42,079 bases of DNA from Candidatus Paceibacterota bacterium. Its GTDB lineage: Bacteria; Verrucomicrobiota; Verrucomicrobiia; Limisphaerales; UBA8199. Below are positions 33,495 to 42,032 of the stretch, in pieces. The translations under genes and the position numbers were made by a program. Each line of letters begins with the position of its first letter. The stretch's first letter is position 1. Where the stretch lies: contig DAOTCE010000041.1 of assembly GCA_035452965.1 (NCBI GenBank), positions 1-42,079 of the forward strand. Direction: 5' to 3'. The notes beneath the pieces were generated by a model that was not told the origin of the DNA, did not search any database, and saw only the letters and a list, made by a program, of their open reading frames with translations.

Positions 33495-34579
33495 AATTGC
33501 TTCATCGCGTTGTCCATCGCCGCGAAGAGCTGGGCCATCGTTGCCTCCGTCTCGTCGCCCATGTTGGACACGCGGAAAGTCGTCCCTTTGATCTTGCCGT
33601 AGCCGCCGTCAATCAGCCAGCCCTGGTCCTTGACCAGCTTCTGCAGCTTCGGCACGTCCACCGTGCGCCCGCCTGGCCGCGCGCCGTTGCTCACGCAGGT
33701 GAGCGTGAGCGACTCGAACCCCGGCTCCGGGAACAAGTTGAACCCGTGCTTGGCCGCCCAATCGCGCGTCATTTGGTTGGTCCGGCGATGCCGCGCGTAA
33801 CGCGCCTCCAGCCCTTCGGCGAAGATGTCCTGGAGCTTGGACTCCAAGGCATACACGTGGCCGATGCTCGGTGTGCTGGGCGTCATGCTCTGCTCGACGT
33901 TCTTCTGGAACTCCAGCAGGTCGAAGTAATAACCGCGATCCTTGATCGTCGCCGCCCTGGCCAGTGCCGCCTTCGAGCAGACGAAGATCGCCGTGCCCGG
34001 CGGCAGCGCAAACGCCTTCTGCGTCCCGGCCAGCAGCACGTCAACGCCCAACTCGTCGAACTTGAGCGGCACCGCGCTCATCGAGCTGACCGAGTCCACG
34101 ATGAACATCACGTCCGGATACTTCTTCTTGAGCCCGGCAATCTCCTCGATCGGGCTCATCACGCCTGTGGAGGTCTCGTTGTGGATCACCGTCAGCGCGT
34201 CGAACTGGCCGCTCGCCAGCTTCTTGTCCACCTCCGCGGCGCGGATGGGCGAGCCCCACCCCACCTGCAGCGCCTCGGCTTCCTTGCCGCATCGCTTGGA
34301 GACGTCGAACCACTTGTCCGAGAACGCGCCGCACATGCAGTTGAGCACCTTCCGGGACACCAGGTTGCGGATGGCCCCTTCCATCACGCCCCAGGCTGAG
34401 GACGTGCTGATATAGACCAATTGCTTCGTGTAGAGCAACTGCTGGAGCTGCGGTTGGATCTTTGCGTAAAGATCTTTAAAGCCCTGCCCGCGATGTCCGA
34501 TCATCGGGGTGCAGAAAGCGCGGAAGGTCTTCTCGCTGACTTCCACCGGGCCTGGTATGTGTAATTTAACGTGTCCCAT
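33491..34579 (-). CDS. class V aminotransferase (serine/alanine-glyoxylate or phosphoserine type)
   Basis: This 362-residue cytoplasmic PLP enzyme of fold type I, class V, has the PLP lysine in LLAGTQKAFALPPG (Lys188). The cofactor-binding Asp is in FIVDSVSSMSAVPL (Asp162), and HNETSTGVMSPI (about 133-144) is the class V signature. The N-terminus HIPGPVEVSEKTFRAFCTPMIGHRG is typical of the alanine-glyoxylate / serine-pyruvate group, and some members act as phosphoserine aminotransferase. The sequence does not settle the amino donor. The start is at ATG 34579; 34603 would add eight residues. It is the first gene of a minus-strand unit and overlaps the beta-helix gene by 4 bases, an odd pairing. 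Confidence 0.9.
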   Translation of the reverse strand: MGHVKLHIPGPVEVSEKTFRAFCTPMIGHRGQGFKDLYAKIQPQLQQLLYTKQLVYISTSSAWGVMEGAIRNLVSRKVLNCMCGAFSDKWFDVSKRCGKEAEALQVGWGSPIRAAEVDKKLASGQFDALTVIHNETSTGVMSPIEEIAGLKKKYPDVMFIVDSVSSMSAVPLKFDELGVDVLLAGTQKAFALPPGTAIFVCSKAALARAATIKDRGYYFDLLEFQKNVEQSMTPSTPSIGHVYALESKLQDIFAEGLEARYARHRRTNQMTRDWAAKHGFNLFPEPGFESLTLTCVSNGARPGGRTVDVPKLQKLVKDQGWLIDGGYGKIKGTTFRVSNMGDETEATMAQLFAAMDNAMKQL

Positions 34580-34645
34580 AAAGTGGCGGGATTCTTTCAC
34601 CACTCCGCCGCCGAAGGCAAGGGATTTTCAGGACTTGCGGCAAGG

Positions 34646-34724
34646 CCTCAGTCTTGGGTAGGGCCGCCTCGCCGAGGCGGTCAAACGGTGGCGCTTTCGG
34701 CGAAAGCGCCCTGCCAGACTGAGG
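34646..34724. repeat. nested palindromic element with two internal hairpins
   Basis: An outer stem pairs CCTCAGTCT (34646-34654) with AGACTGAGG (34716-34724) and continues inward with one bulge and one wobble through GGGTAGGGC / GCCCTGCC. It encloses two hairpins: CCGCCTC-GCC-GAGGCGG (34664-34680) and the perfect GCGCTTTCG-G-CGAAAGCGC (34691-34709). The whole resembles REP/MITE-like palindromic repeats. It lies in the gap between the aminotransferase and sigma-factor start codons. No second copy is present in the window. Confidence 0.7.
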
Positions 34725-34783
34725 GATTACGACTTGCGATTCCCTGTCACGTTTTCCCTCCCACGAACGACGTATGCGGTGAT

Positions 34784-36415
34784 ATGATGACCACCAGCAC
34801 GATGTCAGCAGCGGCATCTAACGATGCGGACCTGGTCGCCGATACCCTCGCCGGCAACCGCGAGGCCTTCGGCCAGATTGTCGCCCGCTACCAGTCCTTG
34901 ATCTGCTCGCTGGCCTACAGCGCCACCGGCAGCCTCGGCCAGAGCGAGGACCTTGCCCAGGAAACCTTCATCACCGCCTGGAAACGGCTCCGGCTCCTGC
35001 GCGAGCCCCCCAAACTCCGCGCCTGGCTCTGCGGCATCGCCCGCAACCGCATCAACGACTCCCTCCGTCGCGAGGGCCGCCAGCCCTTGGCAGACTCCGA
35101 ACCCCTCGACGCAGCCCACGACGCGCCCGCGCCCGAGCCGCTGCCCCCCGAGCAGACCATCAGTCATGAGGAGGAGACGATTCTCTGGCGCTCGCTGGAG
35201 CGCATCCCGCCGCTTTACCGCGAGCCGCTGGTCCTGTTCTACCGCCAGCACCAGTCCATCGAGCGCGTCGCCGAGGCGCTTGAGCTGTCCGAGGACGCCG
35301 TCAAGCAGCGCCTTTCGCGGGGGCGCAAACTGCTGCACGAACAGGTCCTCGCCTTCGTTGAAGGCACACTGGAGAAGACTAACCCAGGCAGGGCTTTCAC
35401 GCTGGGCGTGCTGGCGGCGCTGCCGCTCTATGCCACTTCCGCTGCGGCGGCCACCGTCGGCGCCACCGCCGCCAAAGGCAGCGCCACCGCCAAAGCCGCC
35501 GCTACGGCTGGCGTCGTGGCCGCGGTCGCTGGCCCGTTGATCGCCTTCCTCGGAACCTACATCGGCTACCGCTTCGGCTGTGACACCGCGCAATACCCGC
35601 GCGAACGGGAACTGCTCAAGAAATTCTACCGCCTGCTGTGCTTCTCCATCGGCGCGTTCATCCTGCTGACTTTCCCCATCATCTTCTACGGCCGTACGCT
35701 GGTCCATTCGCATCCCTGGGTATTCGCAAGCATGGTGCTGGTGTTGGTGACGGCCTATACGACGGTGGTTGTGGTCGGTGGCTTAAAGCTCCTTCGTCAG
35801 CAGAGCCGCCTCGTCCGGGATCATGCGGCCGGCGGCGCGCGCCAGCCAGCCGCCCCGAGACCCAGGCCCGCCTGGGAATACCGCTCCCCGCTCAGTCTCC
35901 TCGGCCTGCCTCTCCTGCACATCCGCATCGGTGGCGACCTGTCCCTCCGCTGCAAACCGCTTAAGGCCTGGATCGCCGTGGCCGACACGGCCATTGGCGT
36001 GCTCTTTGCCTATGGTGGTGTCGCCATCGCGCCGCTGGCGGTCGGTGGCCTGGCCATCGGTCTGGTGCCCTTGGGCGGCTGTGCCATCGGCCTTGTAGCG
36101 CTGGGCGGCCTCAGCCTGGGCTGGTGGTCCTTCGGCGGCTGTGCCGTCGGTTGGCTGGCCTTCGGCGGGTGCGCTCTGGCCTGGCAAGCCGCCCTGGGCC
36201 AACTGGCCCTCGCCCGCGAATTTGCCCTTGGCGCCGCCGCCTATGCCGCCCATTTCAACGACGCCACCGCGCAAGCCCTTGCTCAGAACACCCTGTTCTT
36301 CCGCTGGGCTAATGTGGCTTTGCGTTACCTCTGGTTGATCAACCTGGCCTGGATCATCCCCATGATCATCTGGTGGCGTGTGGAAAAGCGCAGCCACGCA
36401 ACTCGGGCGCAATAG
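34784..36415 (+). CDS. ECF sigma factor fused to membrane segments and a GG pentad-repeat domain
   Basis: The protein is 543 residues. Residues about 14-193 form an ECF (sigma-70 family) factor: region 2 with FGQIVARYQSLICSLAYSATG and SEDLAQETFITAWKRL, then region 4 with IPPLYREPLVLFYRQHQSIERVAEAL and the helix-turn-helix LSEDAVKQRLSRGRKLLHEQ. After about residue 200 it becomes hydrophobic, with likely transmembrane segments at about 204-228, 245-262, 283-303 and 313-335. From about 411 to 490 a five-residue period (GGVAI APLAV GGLAI GLVPL ...) places Leu/Ile/Val/Phe at every fifth position with GG every tenth, ending in a hydrophobic helix (509-531). A sigma factor tethered to the membrane with an in-cis sensor or anti-sigma-like domain is the plausible reading. 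The start at ATG 34784 is preferred; the longer frame crosses the palindromic element. Confidence 0.9.
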   Translation: MMTTSTMSAAASNDADLVADTLAGNREAFGQIVARYQSLICSLAYSATGSLGQSEDLAQETFITAWKRLRLLREPPKLRAWLCGIARNRINDSLRREGRQPLADSEPLDAAHDAPAPEPLPPEQTISHEEETILWRSLERIPPLYREPLVLFYRQHQSIERVAEALELSEDAVKQRLSRGRKLLHEQVLAFVEGTLEKTNPGRAFTLGVLAALPLYATSAAAATVGATAAKGSATAKAAATAGVVAAVAGPLIAFLGTYIGYRFGCDTAQYPRERELLKKFYRLLCFSIGAFILLTFPIIFYGRTLVHSHPWVFASMVLVLVTAYTTVVVVGGLKLLRQQSRLVRDHAAGGARQPAAPRPRPAWEYRSPLSLLGLPLLHIRIGGDLSLRCKPLKAWIAVADTAIGVLFAYGGVAIAPLAVGGLAIGLVPLGGCAIGLVALGGLSLGWWSFGGCAVGWLAFGGCALAWQAALGQLALAREFALGAAAYAAHFNDATAQALAQNTLFFRWANVALRYLWLINLAWIIPMIIWWRVEKRSHATRAQ

Positions 36416-36469
36416 TCTTTGCCTCAGACAAGCCTCAGCCTCCGTTGCCTATAGCGTGTTTAGAAATGG

Positions 36470-36545
36470 TGTAGCCGCCGCCGTCAGTCGGCGCATACTG
36501 TAGCGGCAAGAGATGATATGGCGCGAACTAACGTTCGCGGCTACA
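36470..36545. repeat. second palindromic element, TGTAGCCGC...GCGGCTACA
   Basis: Perfect 9-base terminal inverted repeats (36470-36478 and 36537-36545) enclose two hairpins: CGCCG-TCAGT-CGGCG (36479-36493) and CGCGAAC-TAAC-GTTCGCG (36522-36539). The second hairpin slightly overlaps the right terminal repeat. Layout and size match the element at 34646-34724, although the sequences differ. It lies just after the sigma-factor gene, in the 238-base gap before the M61 peptidase gene. Confidence 0.7.
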
Positions 36546-36653
36546 GGATTAATTAAAGTGCTCTAGCGGCTGCGCTTCCCACCTCAGCGCCGCTCAAAAG
36601 CGTTGTCACGCAACGGACCTTGGCGTACACCGTACGCCGAGATTCAATTCGTT

Positions 36654-38549
36654 ATGCCTGCACTTGAACCCTCCCTGCCCGGGCGCGCTCGTTTCCTCGG
36701 CGTGGCCGTTGCCGCGTGCTCCCTCCTGGCCGCCCCGGCTGTCCTGGCGGATGCTCCTCACATCAAGCTCGAGGTGGACGCCGCTGACGCCCCGCGCAAG
36801 ATTCTGCATGCCCGTCTCGAGTTCCCGGCCTCGCCCGGTCCTCTTACGCTCGTTTATCCCAAATGGCTTCCCGGCCATCACGCTCCCAACGGCCCCATCA
36901 CCGACCTTACGGGGTTGAAGATGCGTGCCGCCGGCCAGGACGTCCCCTGGCACCGTGACCCCGAAGATATGCACGCCTTCAACCTTGAAGTGCCCGTCGG
37001 CGCCGCATCCCTTCAGGTCACGCTGGATTATCTCTTGCCCGCCGGTGCGGACGGTTCGGCCTCCGTCAAAGTCGCCGACGTCTGCTGGAACGAAGTCCTC
37101 CTCTACCCCAAAGGCGCCAAAGCCCGCGACCTACAGTTTGCTGCCGCGCTGCGCCTGCCGGACGGCTGGCAATTCGGCACCGCCTTGACGCCGATCTCTC
37201 AGTCCGGCAACGCCATCCAATTCGGGACCGTGTCGTTGGAAACACTCGTGGACTCGCCTGTGATCGCCGGCGCTTATTTCCGCACCGTGGACCTCAGTCC
37301 CGGCGCCGTGCCGCCGCACTTCCTGCACATCGTCGCCGACAGCGCCGCCGCCATGGAGCTGAAGCCCGAAAACGACGGCAGCCTCGCCCGCCTCGTGCCC
37401 GAAACGGCCGCCCTTTTCGGCGCGCGCCACTATCGCGCCTACCACTTCCTGCTGACTCTCAGCGACCACGTCGCCCACTTCGGCCTCGAACACCACGAGT
37501 CCAGCGATAACCGTGAGGCCGAGAGGTATCTCGTGGACGCCGACCTGTTCAAGGTTCGGGCCGGCCTGTTGCCCCACGAACTCATCCATTCCTGGAACGG
37601 CAAGTACCGCCGTCCCGCGGGCCTGGCCACGCCCGACTTCCAGCAGCCCATGCACGGCGAGCTGCTGTGGGTTTACGAAGGTCTCACCGACTATCTCGAT
37701 GGCGTCCTCTCCGTCCGCTGTGGCCTCTGGACCGAAGATGACTACCGCCAGCGGCTCGCTCTCGATGCCGCCCGCCTCGATCGTGAACCCGGCCGCACGT
37801 GGCGCCCGCTCGCCGACACCGCCGTCGCTGCCCAACTCCTCTACGACGCCGCCAGGGCGGGCACTGCCTGGCGCCGCAGCGTGGATTTCTACCCCGAAGG
37901 CGCCCTCATCTGGCTCGAAGCCGACACCCTCATCCGTCAGCAAACACGAGGCAAACTCTCCCTCGACGACTTCTGCCGCGGCTTCTGCGGCGGCAGAAGC
38001 GGTCCCCCGCGTGTGGTCACCTACACGCTCGACGATGTGCTCAACGCCCTGAACGAAATCGCCTCGCACGACTGGCGCGGCTTCTTCCAGTCGCGTGTAT
38101 ACGCCACCACCACGAGCGCGCCTCTGGGCGGCATCGAGAACGCCGGCTGGCGCCTTGCCTACACCAACACCCTCTCCCCCATGCTCAAATCCATGGAAAC
38201 CGCGCAGAAGTTCACCGATCTCCGCTACTCCCTCGGCTTGACCCTCAAAGAAGACGGCGCCGTCCAGGATGTCATCCCTGGCTCACCCGCCGCCAAAGCC
38301 GGCGTCGCCCCTGCGATGAACCTCCTCGCGGTCAATGGCCGCCGTTGGACCGCCGAGCTCCTGCGCACCGCCATCCAGCACGCGCGAACCAACTCCTCCC
38401 CAATCGAGCTGCTATTCGAAGACGACGACTACTTCCAGACCTGCAAGCTCGACTACCACGAGGGCGAGAAATACCCACAGCTCCAACGCAACTCGTCCAA
38501 ACCCGACTTGCTCGCCCAAATCCTCAAGCCGCTCGCCCCGGCGAAGTAG
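36654..38549 (+). CDS. secreted M61-family metallopeptidase with PDZ domain
   Basis: The 631-residue protein has a signal peptide (about 11-32). It follows the M61 (glycyl-aminopeptidase-like) plan: an N-terminal beta domain with VYPKWLPGHHAPNGP, then a thermolysin-like zinc domain with LLPHELIHSWNGKYRRP (His308, Glu309, His312) and the third ligand in WVYEGLTDYLDG (Glu342). A C-terminal PDZ domain (about 525-600: LRYSLGLTLKEDGAVQDVIPGSPAAKAGVAPAM) completes it. A short hairpin, GGCGTAC-ACC-GTACGCC (36622-36638), ends 15 bases before the start. ATG 36654 is preferred over an in-frame ATG at 36603, which would span that hairpin. Confidence 0.93.
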   Translation: MPALEPSLPGRARFLGVAVAACSLLAAPAVLADAPHIKLEVDAADAPRKILHARLEFPASPGPLTLVYPKWLPGHHAPNGPITDLTGLKMRAAGQDVPWHRDPEDMHAFNLEVPVGAASLQVTLDYLLPAGADGSASVKVADVCWNEVLLYPKGAKARDLQFAAALRLPDGWQFGTALTPISQSGNAIQFGTVSLETLVDSPVIAGAYFRTVDLSPGAVPPHFLHIVADSAAAMELKPENDGSLARLVPETAALFGARHYRAYHFLLTLSDHVAHFGLEHHESSDNREAERYLVDADLFKVRAGLLPHELIHSWNGKYRRPAGLATPDFQQPMHGELLWVYEGLTDYLDGVLSVRCGLWTEDDYRQRLALDAARLDREPGRTWRPLADTAVAAQLLYDAARAGTAWRRSVDFYPEGALIWLEADTLIRQQTRGKLSLDDFCRGFCGGRSGPPRVVTYTLDDVLNALNEIASHDWRGFFQSRVYATTTSAPLGGIENAGWRLAYTNTLSPMLKSMETAQKFTDLRYSLGLTLKEDGAVQDVIPGSPAAKAGVAPAMNLLAVNGRRWTAELLRTAIQHARTNSSPIELLFEDDDYFQTCKLDYHEGEKYPQLQRNSSKPDLLAQILKPLAPAK

Positions 38550-38649
38550 GCCCTTCGGGAAGCGGCGGCGAGTTGAGTTTTGCCTGCCTCCACGCGGCGA
38601 TTCTTGGATTTGCGGCCCGCGCCAAAACCCGGTATTTAGAAGGCGCGGA

Positions 38650-41037
38650 ATGAAGAAAGTCCTGGCCAACATCCTTTGGTTACTGATCGCCCTTGCCGGC
38701 GCCGGCGCTTATGCAACCCTGGCTCTCTACCGTGGGGAAGCGCTTAACTCGGTATATCTGCTCATCGCCGCCCTGTGCACCTACACCATCGGTTACCGGT
38801 TCTACTCCAAGTGGATTGCCGCGCGCGTTCTTATGCTCAACGACCGCCGCGCGACCCCCTGCGAGGTGCACGATGACGGCAAAGACTTCGTCAAAACCAA
38901 CAAGTGGATCGTCTTCGGCCATCATTTCGCCGCCATCTCCGGGCCAGGACCGCTGGTCGGCCCGGTTCTCGCGGCCCAGTTCGGCTATCTGCCCGGCACG
39001 CTTTGGATTCTTATCGGCGTCGTCCTGGGCGGCGCCGTCCAGGACTTTGTGATCCTGTTCTGCTCGATTCGCCGTGACGGCAAATCCCTGGCCCAAATGA
39101 TCAAGGACGAATTGGGCACACCTGCGGGCGCGGTCGCCGTCGTGGCGGTCGTGGCGATCCTGATCATCCTCCTGGCCGTGCTCGCCCTGGTGGTGGTCAA
39201 TGCGCTGGGCGAAAGCCCCTGGGGCATCTTCACGGTCGGCGCCACCATTCCCATTGCAATGTTCATGGGCGGCTACCTGCGCTTTTGGCGGGTGGGTCGA
39301 GTCAGGGAGGTGACCGTCATCGGCGTCGTGATGTTGTTGCTGGCGGTCTGGGGCGGGCAATACGTCTACCATCACCCCGCCCTGTCCCGCTTCTTCACCC
39401 TGGGCAAGGAGCCCATCGCTTGGGCCATCATCGGATACGGTTTGGCCGCCAGCATCCTGCCGGTCTGGCTGCTGCTCGCCCCGCGCGATTATCTGAGCAC
39501 GTTCATGAAGCTCGGCACCATCTTCGCCCTCGCCTTCGGCATTTTCCTCGTGCTGCCCGAACTGCGGATGCCGCCGCTCACCCGGTTCCTGGACGGGTCC
39601 GGCCTCGTGATACCGGGCACGGTGTTTCCCTTTTGCTTTATCACGATTGCCTGCGGCGCCATCTCCGGCTTCCACACCTTGGTGGCCAGCGGCATCACGC
39701 CCAAGATCATCACCCGCGAAAGCTACGCGCGGCCCGTGGGCTACGGGGCTATGTGTCTCGAATCCCTCGTCGCCATCATGGCCATGATCGCCGCCTGCAC
39801 GCTGGAGCCGGGGGTGTATCTGAGCATGAACGTTGACGTGGGCAACATGCCGGTGGTGGCCAAGGTCGCAGCCACTGCCGCCAAAGTGACCGGCGCAGGT
39901 TTCCCCGTGACCGCTGACCAGATGACAAAGCTGGCCGCCGAAGTGGGTGAGCCCAGTCTCGTCGGCAAGACCGGTGGCGCTGTCACACTGGCCGTGGGCA
40001 TGGCCAACATCTTCTCGCGGGTGACGCAGGGTCGCTGGCTCGATCTCTGGTACCACTTCGCCATCATGTTTGAGGCCCTCTTCATCCTGACCACTATTGA
40101 TGCCGGCACCCGCGTCGGCCGCTATCTGCTGCAGGATGCGCTCGGTCACATCTGGAAACCGCTGCGCCAGACCGGTCACCTCGGCGCGAATCTGCTGGCC
40201 AGTGGCGGCATGGTGGTGGGCTGGGGATTCTTTCTTATCATGGGGGTGCGCGACCCCGAAGGCGGCGTCAAAGCGCTCTGGCCCATCTTCGGCATCTCCA
40301 ATCAGATGCTTTCCGGCATCGCCCTCTGCCTGGCCACCACCATCATTCTGAAAACCACTTTGCAGGATCGGGCCAACCAGACCCAGGCGCCACGGTCCCC
40401 GGCGCTCGCGCTCATCACCCTGCTGCCGCTGGTGTGGCTGCTCGGCGTGACCTTCACCGCCGGGGCGCAGAAGATCGCGCATTCCCAACCCGGCATCGGC
40501 TTTCTGGCCGCCAACCGTGTGCTGCGCGAGCAGGAACCGAAACTGCAAGCGGCGCTGGCTGCCGCCGAGGCCGGCAGCGATGCACCTGCTCTCGCTCGGG
40601 CGAAGGCGGACCTGCGCCTCAACCGCGTCAAGCGGTTCAACAACAGTGTGGACGCGGTGGCGACCGGCTTCTTCATGGTCCTGGTCACCGCCATTGTCGT
40701 CCTCAGCGTGCGCGAATGGGTGCTGCTGCTGCGGCGGCGACGCCCGGCGGTGTTGCGCGAGACAGAGCCAGTTTGGCTGCCTGATTACGCCATCAAGGAG
40801 TCCAAACCGTTCCGCGTCGCCGGCGTGGCGGCTCTGGCCTTTGCGCTCGCCAAGGAGCTTTCAGGCGAGGCGGAGATGGACCGGGCCGCCCAGGATGCCC
40901 GGCGCTGCGAGTGCAGACACGATGGCGCTGACAAGGACCTGGCAGATTTGCGCGGCATCCGGCCTCACAAGACCGATGTGCAGATTTACCTCCAAGTCGC
41001 GGAGAAACGATTCAAGGGCGTTAAGCGGTGCTGCTGA
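38650..41037 (+). CDS. cstA: carbon starvation protein CstA-type (peptide/pyruvate) transporter
   Basis: This polytopic membrane protein of 795 residues belongs to the CstA/BtsT family, whose characterised members import peptides or pyruvate. Recognisable blocks are VYLLIAALCTYTIGYRFYSKWIAARV (about 35-60), the hallmark GHHFAAISGPGPLVGPVLAAQFG (about 90-112), GGAVQDFVILFCSIRRDGKSL, CGAISGFHTLVASGITPK and WPIFGISNQMLSGIAL. The predicted cytoplasmic tail ends in RRCECRHDGAD...YLQVAEKRFKGVKRCC. The final Arg-Cys-Cys recalls the small partner protein YbdD/YjiX, whose C-terminus is also RCC, but the similarity is short. ATG 38650 has an AAGG-type sequence a few bases upstream, and earlier in-frame starts read as non-coding. 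Confidence 0.93.
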   Translation: MKKVLANILWLLIALAGAGAYATLALYRGEALNSVYLLIAALCTYTIGYRFYSKWIAARVLMLNDRRATPCEVHDDGKDFVKTNKWIVFGHHFAAISGPGPLVGPVLAAQFGYLPGTLWILIGVVLGGAVQDFVILFCSIRRDGKSLAQMIKDELGTPAGAVAVVAVVAILIILLAVLALVVVNALGESPWGIFTVGATIPIAMFMGGYLRFWRVGRVREVTVIGVVMLLLAVWGGQYVYHHPALSRFFTLGKEPIAWAIIGYGLAASILPVWLLLAPRDYLSTFMKLGTIFALAFGIFLVLPELRMPPLTRFLDGSGLVIPGTVFPFCFITIACGAISGFHTLVASGITPKIITRESYARPVGYGAMCLESLVAIMAMIAACTLEPGVYLSMNVDVGNMPVVAKVAATAAKVTGAGFPVTADQMTKLAAEVGEPSLVGKTGGAVTLAVGMANIFSRVTQGRWLDLWYHFAIMFEALFILTTIDAGTRVGRYLLQDALGHIWKPLRQTGHLGANLLASGGMVVGWGFFLIMGVRDPEGGVKALWPIFGISNQMLSGIALCLATTIILKTTLQDRANQTQAPRSPALALITLLPLVWLLGVTFTAGAQKIAHSQPGIGFLAANRVLREQEPKLQAALAAAEAGSDAPALARAKADLRLNRVKRFNNSVDAVATGFFMVLVTAIVVLSVREWVLLLRRRRPAVLRETEPVWLPDYAIKESKPFRVAGVAALAFALAKELSGEAEMDRAAQDARRCECRHDGADKDLADLRGIRPHKTDVQIYLQVAEKRFKGVKRCC

Positions 41038-41057
41038 ACCGGAGGGAAACGCTTAAT

Positions 41058-41633
41058 ATGGAGCGCATTGGCTTATTCGGCGGTTCTTTTGACCCGGTCC
41101 ATCTGGGCCACCTTCTGGTTGCGCAGGCGGCACGGGAGGAGTTGGGCCTGGGCCGGCTGTTCTTCATTCCGGCGGCGCAATCCCCCTTCAAGCCGGACGC
41201 TCAGCCCACCGCGGCCCCGGAGCGCCTGCGCCTGCTGCGCCTGGCGCTGGCGGGCCAGACCTGGTGCGAGATTGACGAGCAGGAAATTCAGCGCGGCGGC
41301 GTGTCCTACACTATTGACACCGTTCAAGATTACGCGCGCCGCTTCCCGCATGCGCAACAGTTCTACCTGATTGGCGCAGATCACCTGCCGAAATTGCCGC
41401 AGTGGCGCGCGGCGGAAGAGCTGGCCAGGTTGGTGGAGTTTGTCGTCATACCCCGGCCCGGGCAGACGGCGGCGGCAATTCCAGCGCCGTTTCACGGGCG
41501 GCCGCTGACGGGTTTTCCCTTGGGGGTTTCCTCCTCCCAGATCCGCGCGCGCGTGAAGGCCGGCCTGCCGATAGAGCACTTGGTGCCGGGCCGGGTGGCC
41601 GAGGCCATCCGCAATAATCGGCTTTATCTTTGA
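41058..41633 (+). CDS. nadD: nicotinate-nucleotide adenylyltransferase
   Basis: The protein transfers AMP to nicotinate mononucleotide in NAD synthesis. The 191-residue length is normal. It begins with MERIGLFGGSFDPVHLGH, the nucleotidyltransferase GGSFDPxHxGH motif, shows SPFKPD, YTIDTV and FYLIGADHLPKLPQW, and ends with VSSSQIRARVKAGLPI, the ISSTxIR-type motif. GGAGGG at 41041-41046 lies 11 bases before ATG 41058. It follows cstA closely and precedes rsfS, a pairing common in many bacterial phyla. Confidence 0.95.
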   Translation: MERIGLFGGSFDPVHLGHLLVAQAAREELGLGRLFFIPAAQSPFKPDAQPTAAPERLRLLRLALAGQTWCEIDEQEIQRGGVSYTIDTVQDYARRFPHAQQFYLIGADHLPKLPQWRAAEELARLVEFVVIPRPGQTAAAIPAPFHGRPLTGFPLGVSSSQIRARVKAGLPIEHLVPGRVAEAIRNNRLYL

Positions 41634-41660
41634 CCCGGCCTGGGCGAACATCTGCAACAG

Positions 41661-42032
41661 ATGGATTCAAGAAAACTCGCGTTGCTTTGCCGCAAGCTGG
41701 CGGACAACAAGAAGGCGGAAGACATCGTCATCCTGGACGTGCGTGAGCTGTCGTCGGTCACGGATTACTTCGTGATTGCCGGCGGCACAAGCGAACCCCA
41801 CCTGCGGGCAATCGTGGATGAGGTTGCGGACCGCTTGCGCGAGGACTGCGGCCTGAGGCCAAAGGCCGTTGACGGCACTACACGAGCTGCGTGGGTCGTG
41901 CTGGATTACTTTGACGTCATCGTCCATGTCATGCGACAGGACGTGCGTGAGCGGTATGATTTGGAAACGCTGTGGGGCGATGCGCCGCGAGTCAAGGCAA
42001 GAAAGCGCGCCGGCACCCTGGCGGCAGGGTAA
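41661..42032 (+). CDS. rsfS: ribosome silencing factor RsfS
   Basis: This 123-residue protein of the RsfS/Iojap family binds ribosomal protein L14 on the large subunit and blocks subunit joining when nutrients are scarce. It shows KKAEDIVILDVRELSSVTDYFVIAGGTSEPHLRAI and the end motif WVVLDYFDVIVHVMRQDVRERYDLETLWGDA, covering nearly the whole family length. A basic tail (ARKRAGTLAAG) follows. It starts 27 bases after nadD, so the two are very likely co-transcribed. The remaining 47 bases of the window show no further gene start that can be supported. Confidence 0.95.
   Translation: MDSRKLALLCRKLADNKKAEDIVILDVRELSSVTDYFVIAGGTSEPHLRAIVDEVADRLREDCGLRPKAVDGTTRAAWVVLDYFDVIVHVMRQDVRERYDLETLWGDAPRVKARKRAGTLAAG

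Noticed and set aside
36603..36653. A longer N-terminus for the M61 peptidase
   Set aside because: The extra residues precede the signal peptide and cross a hairpin. The ATG at 36654 leads straight into the signal sequence.
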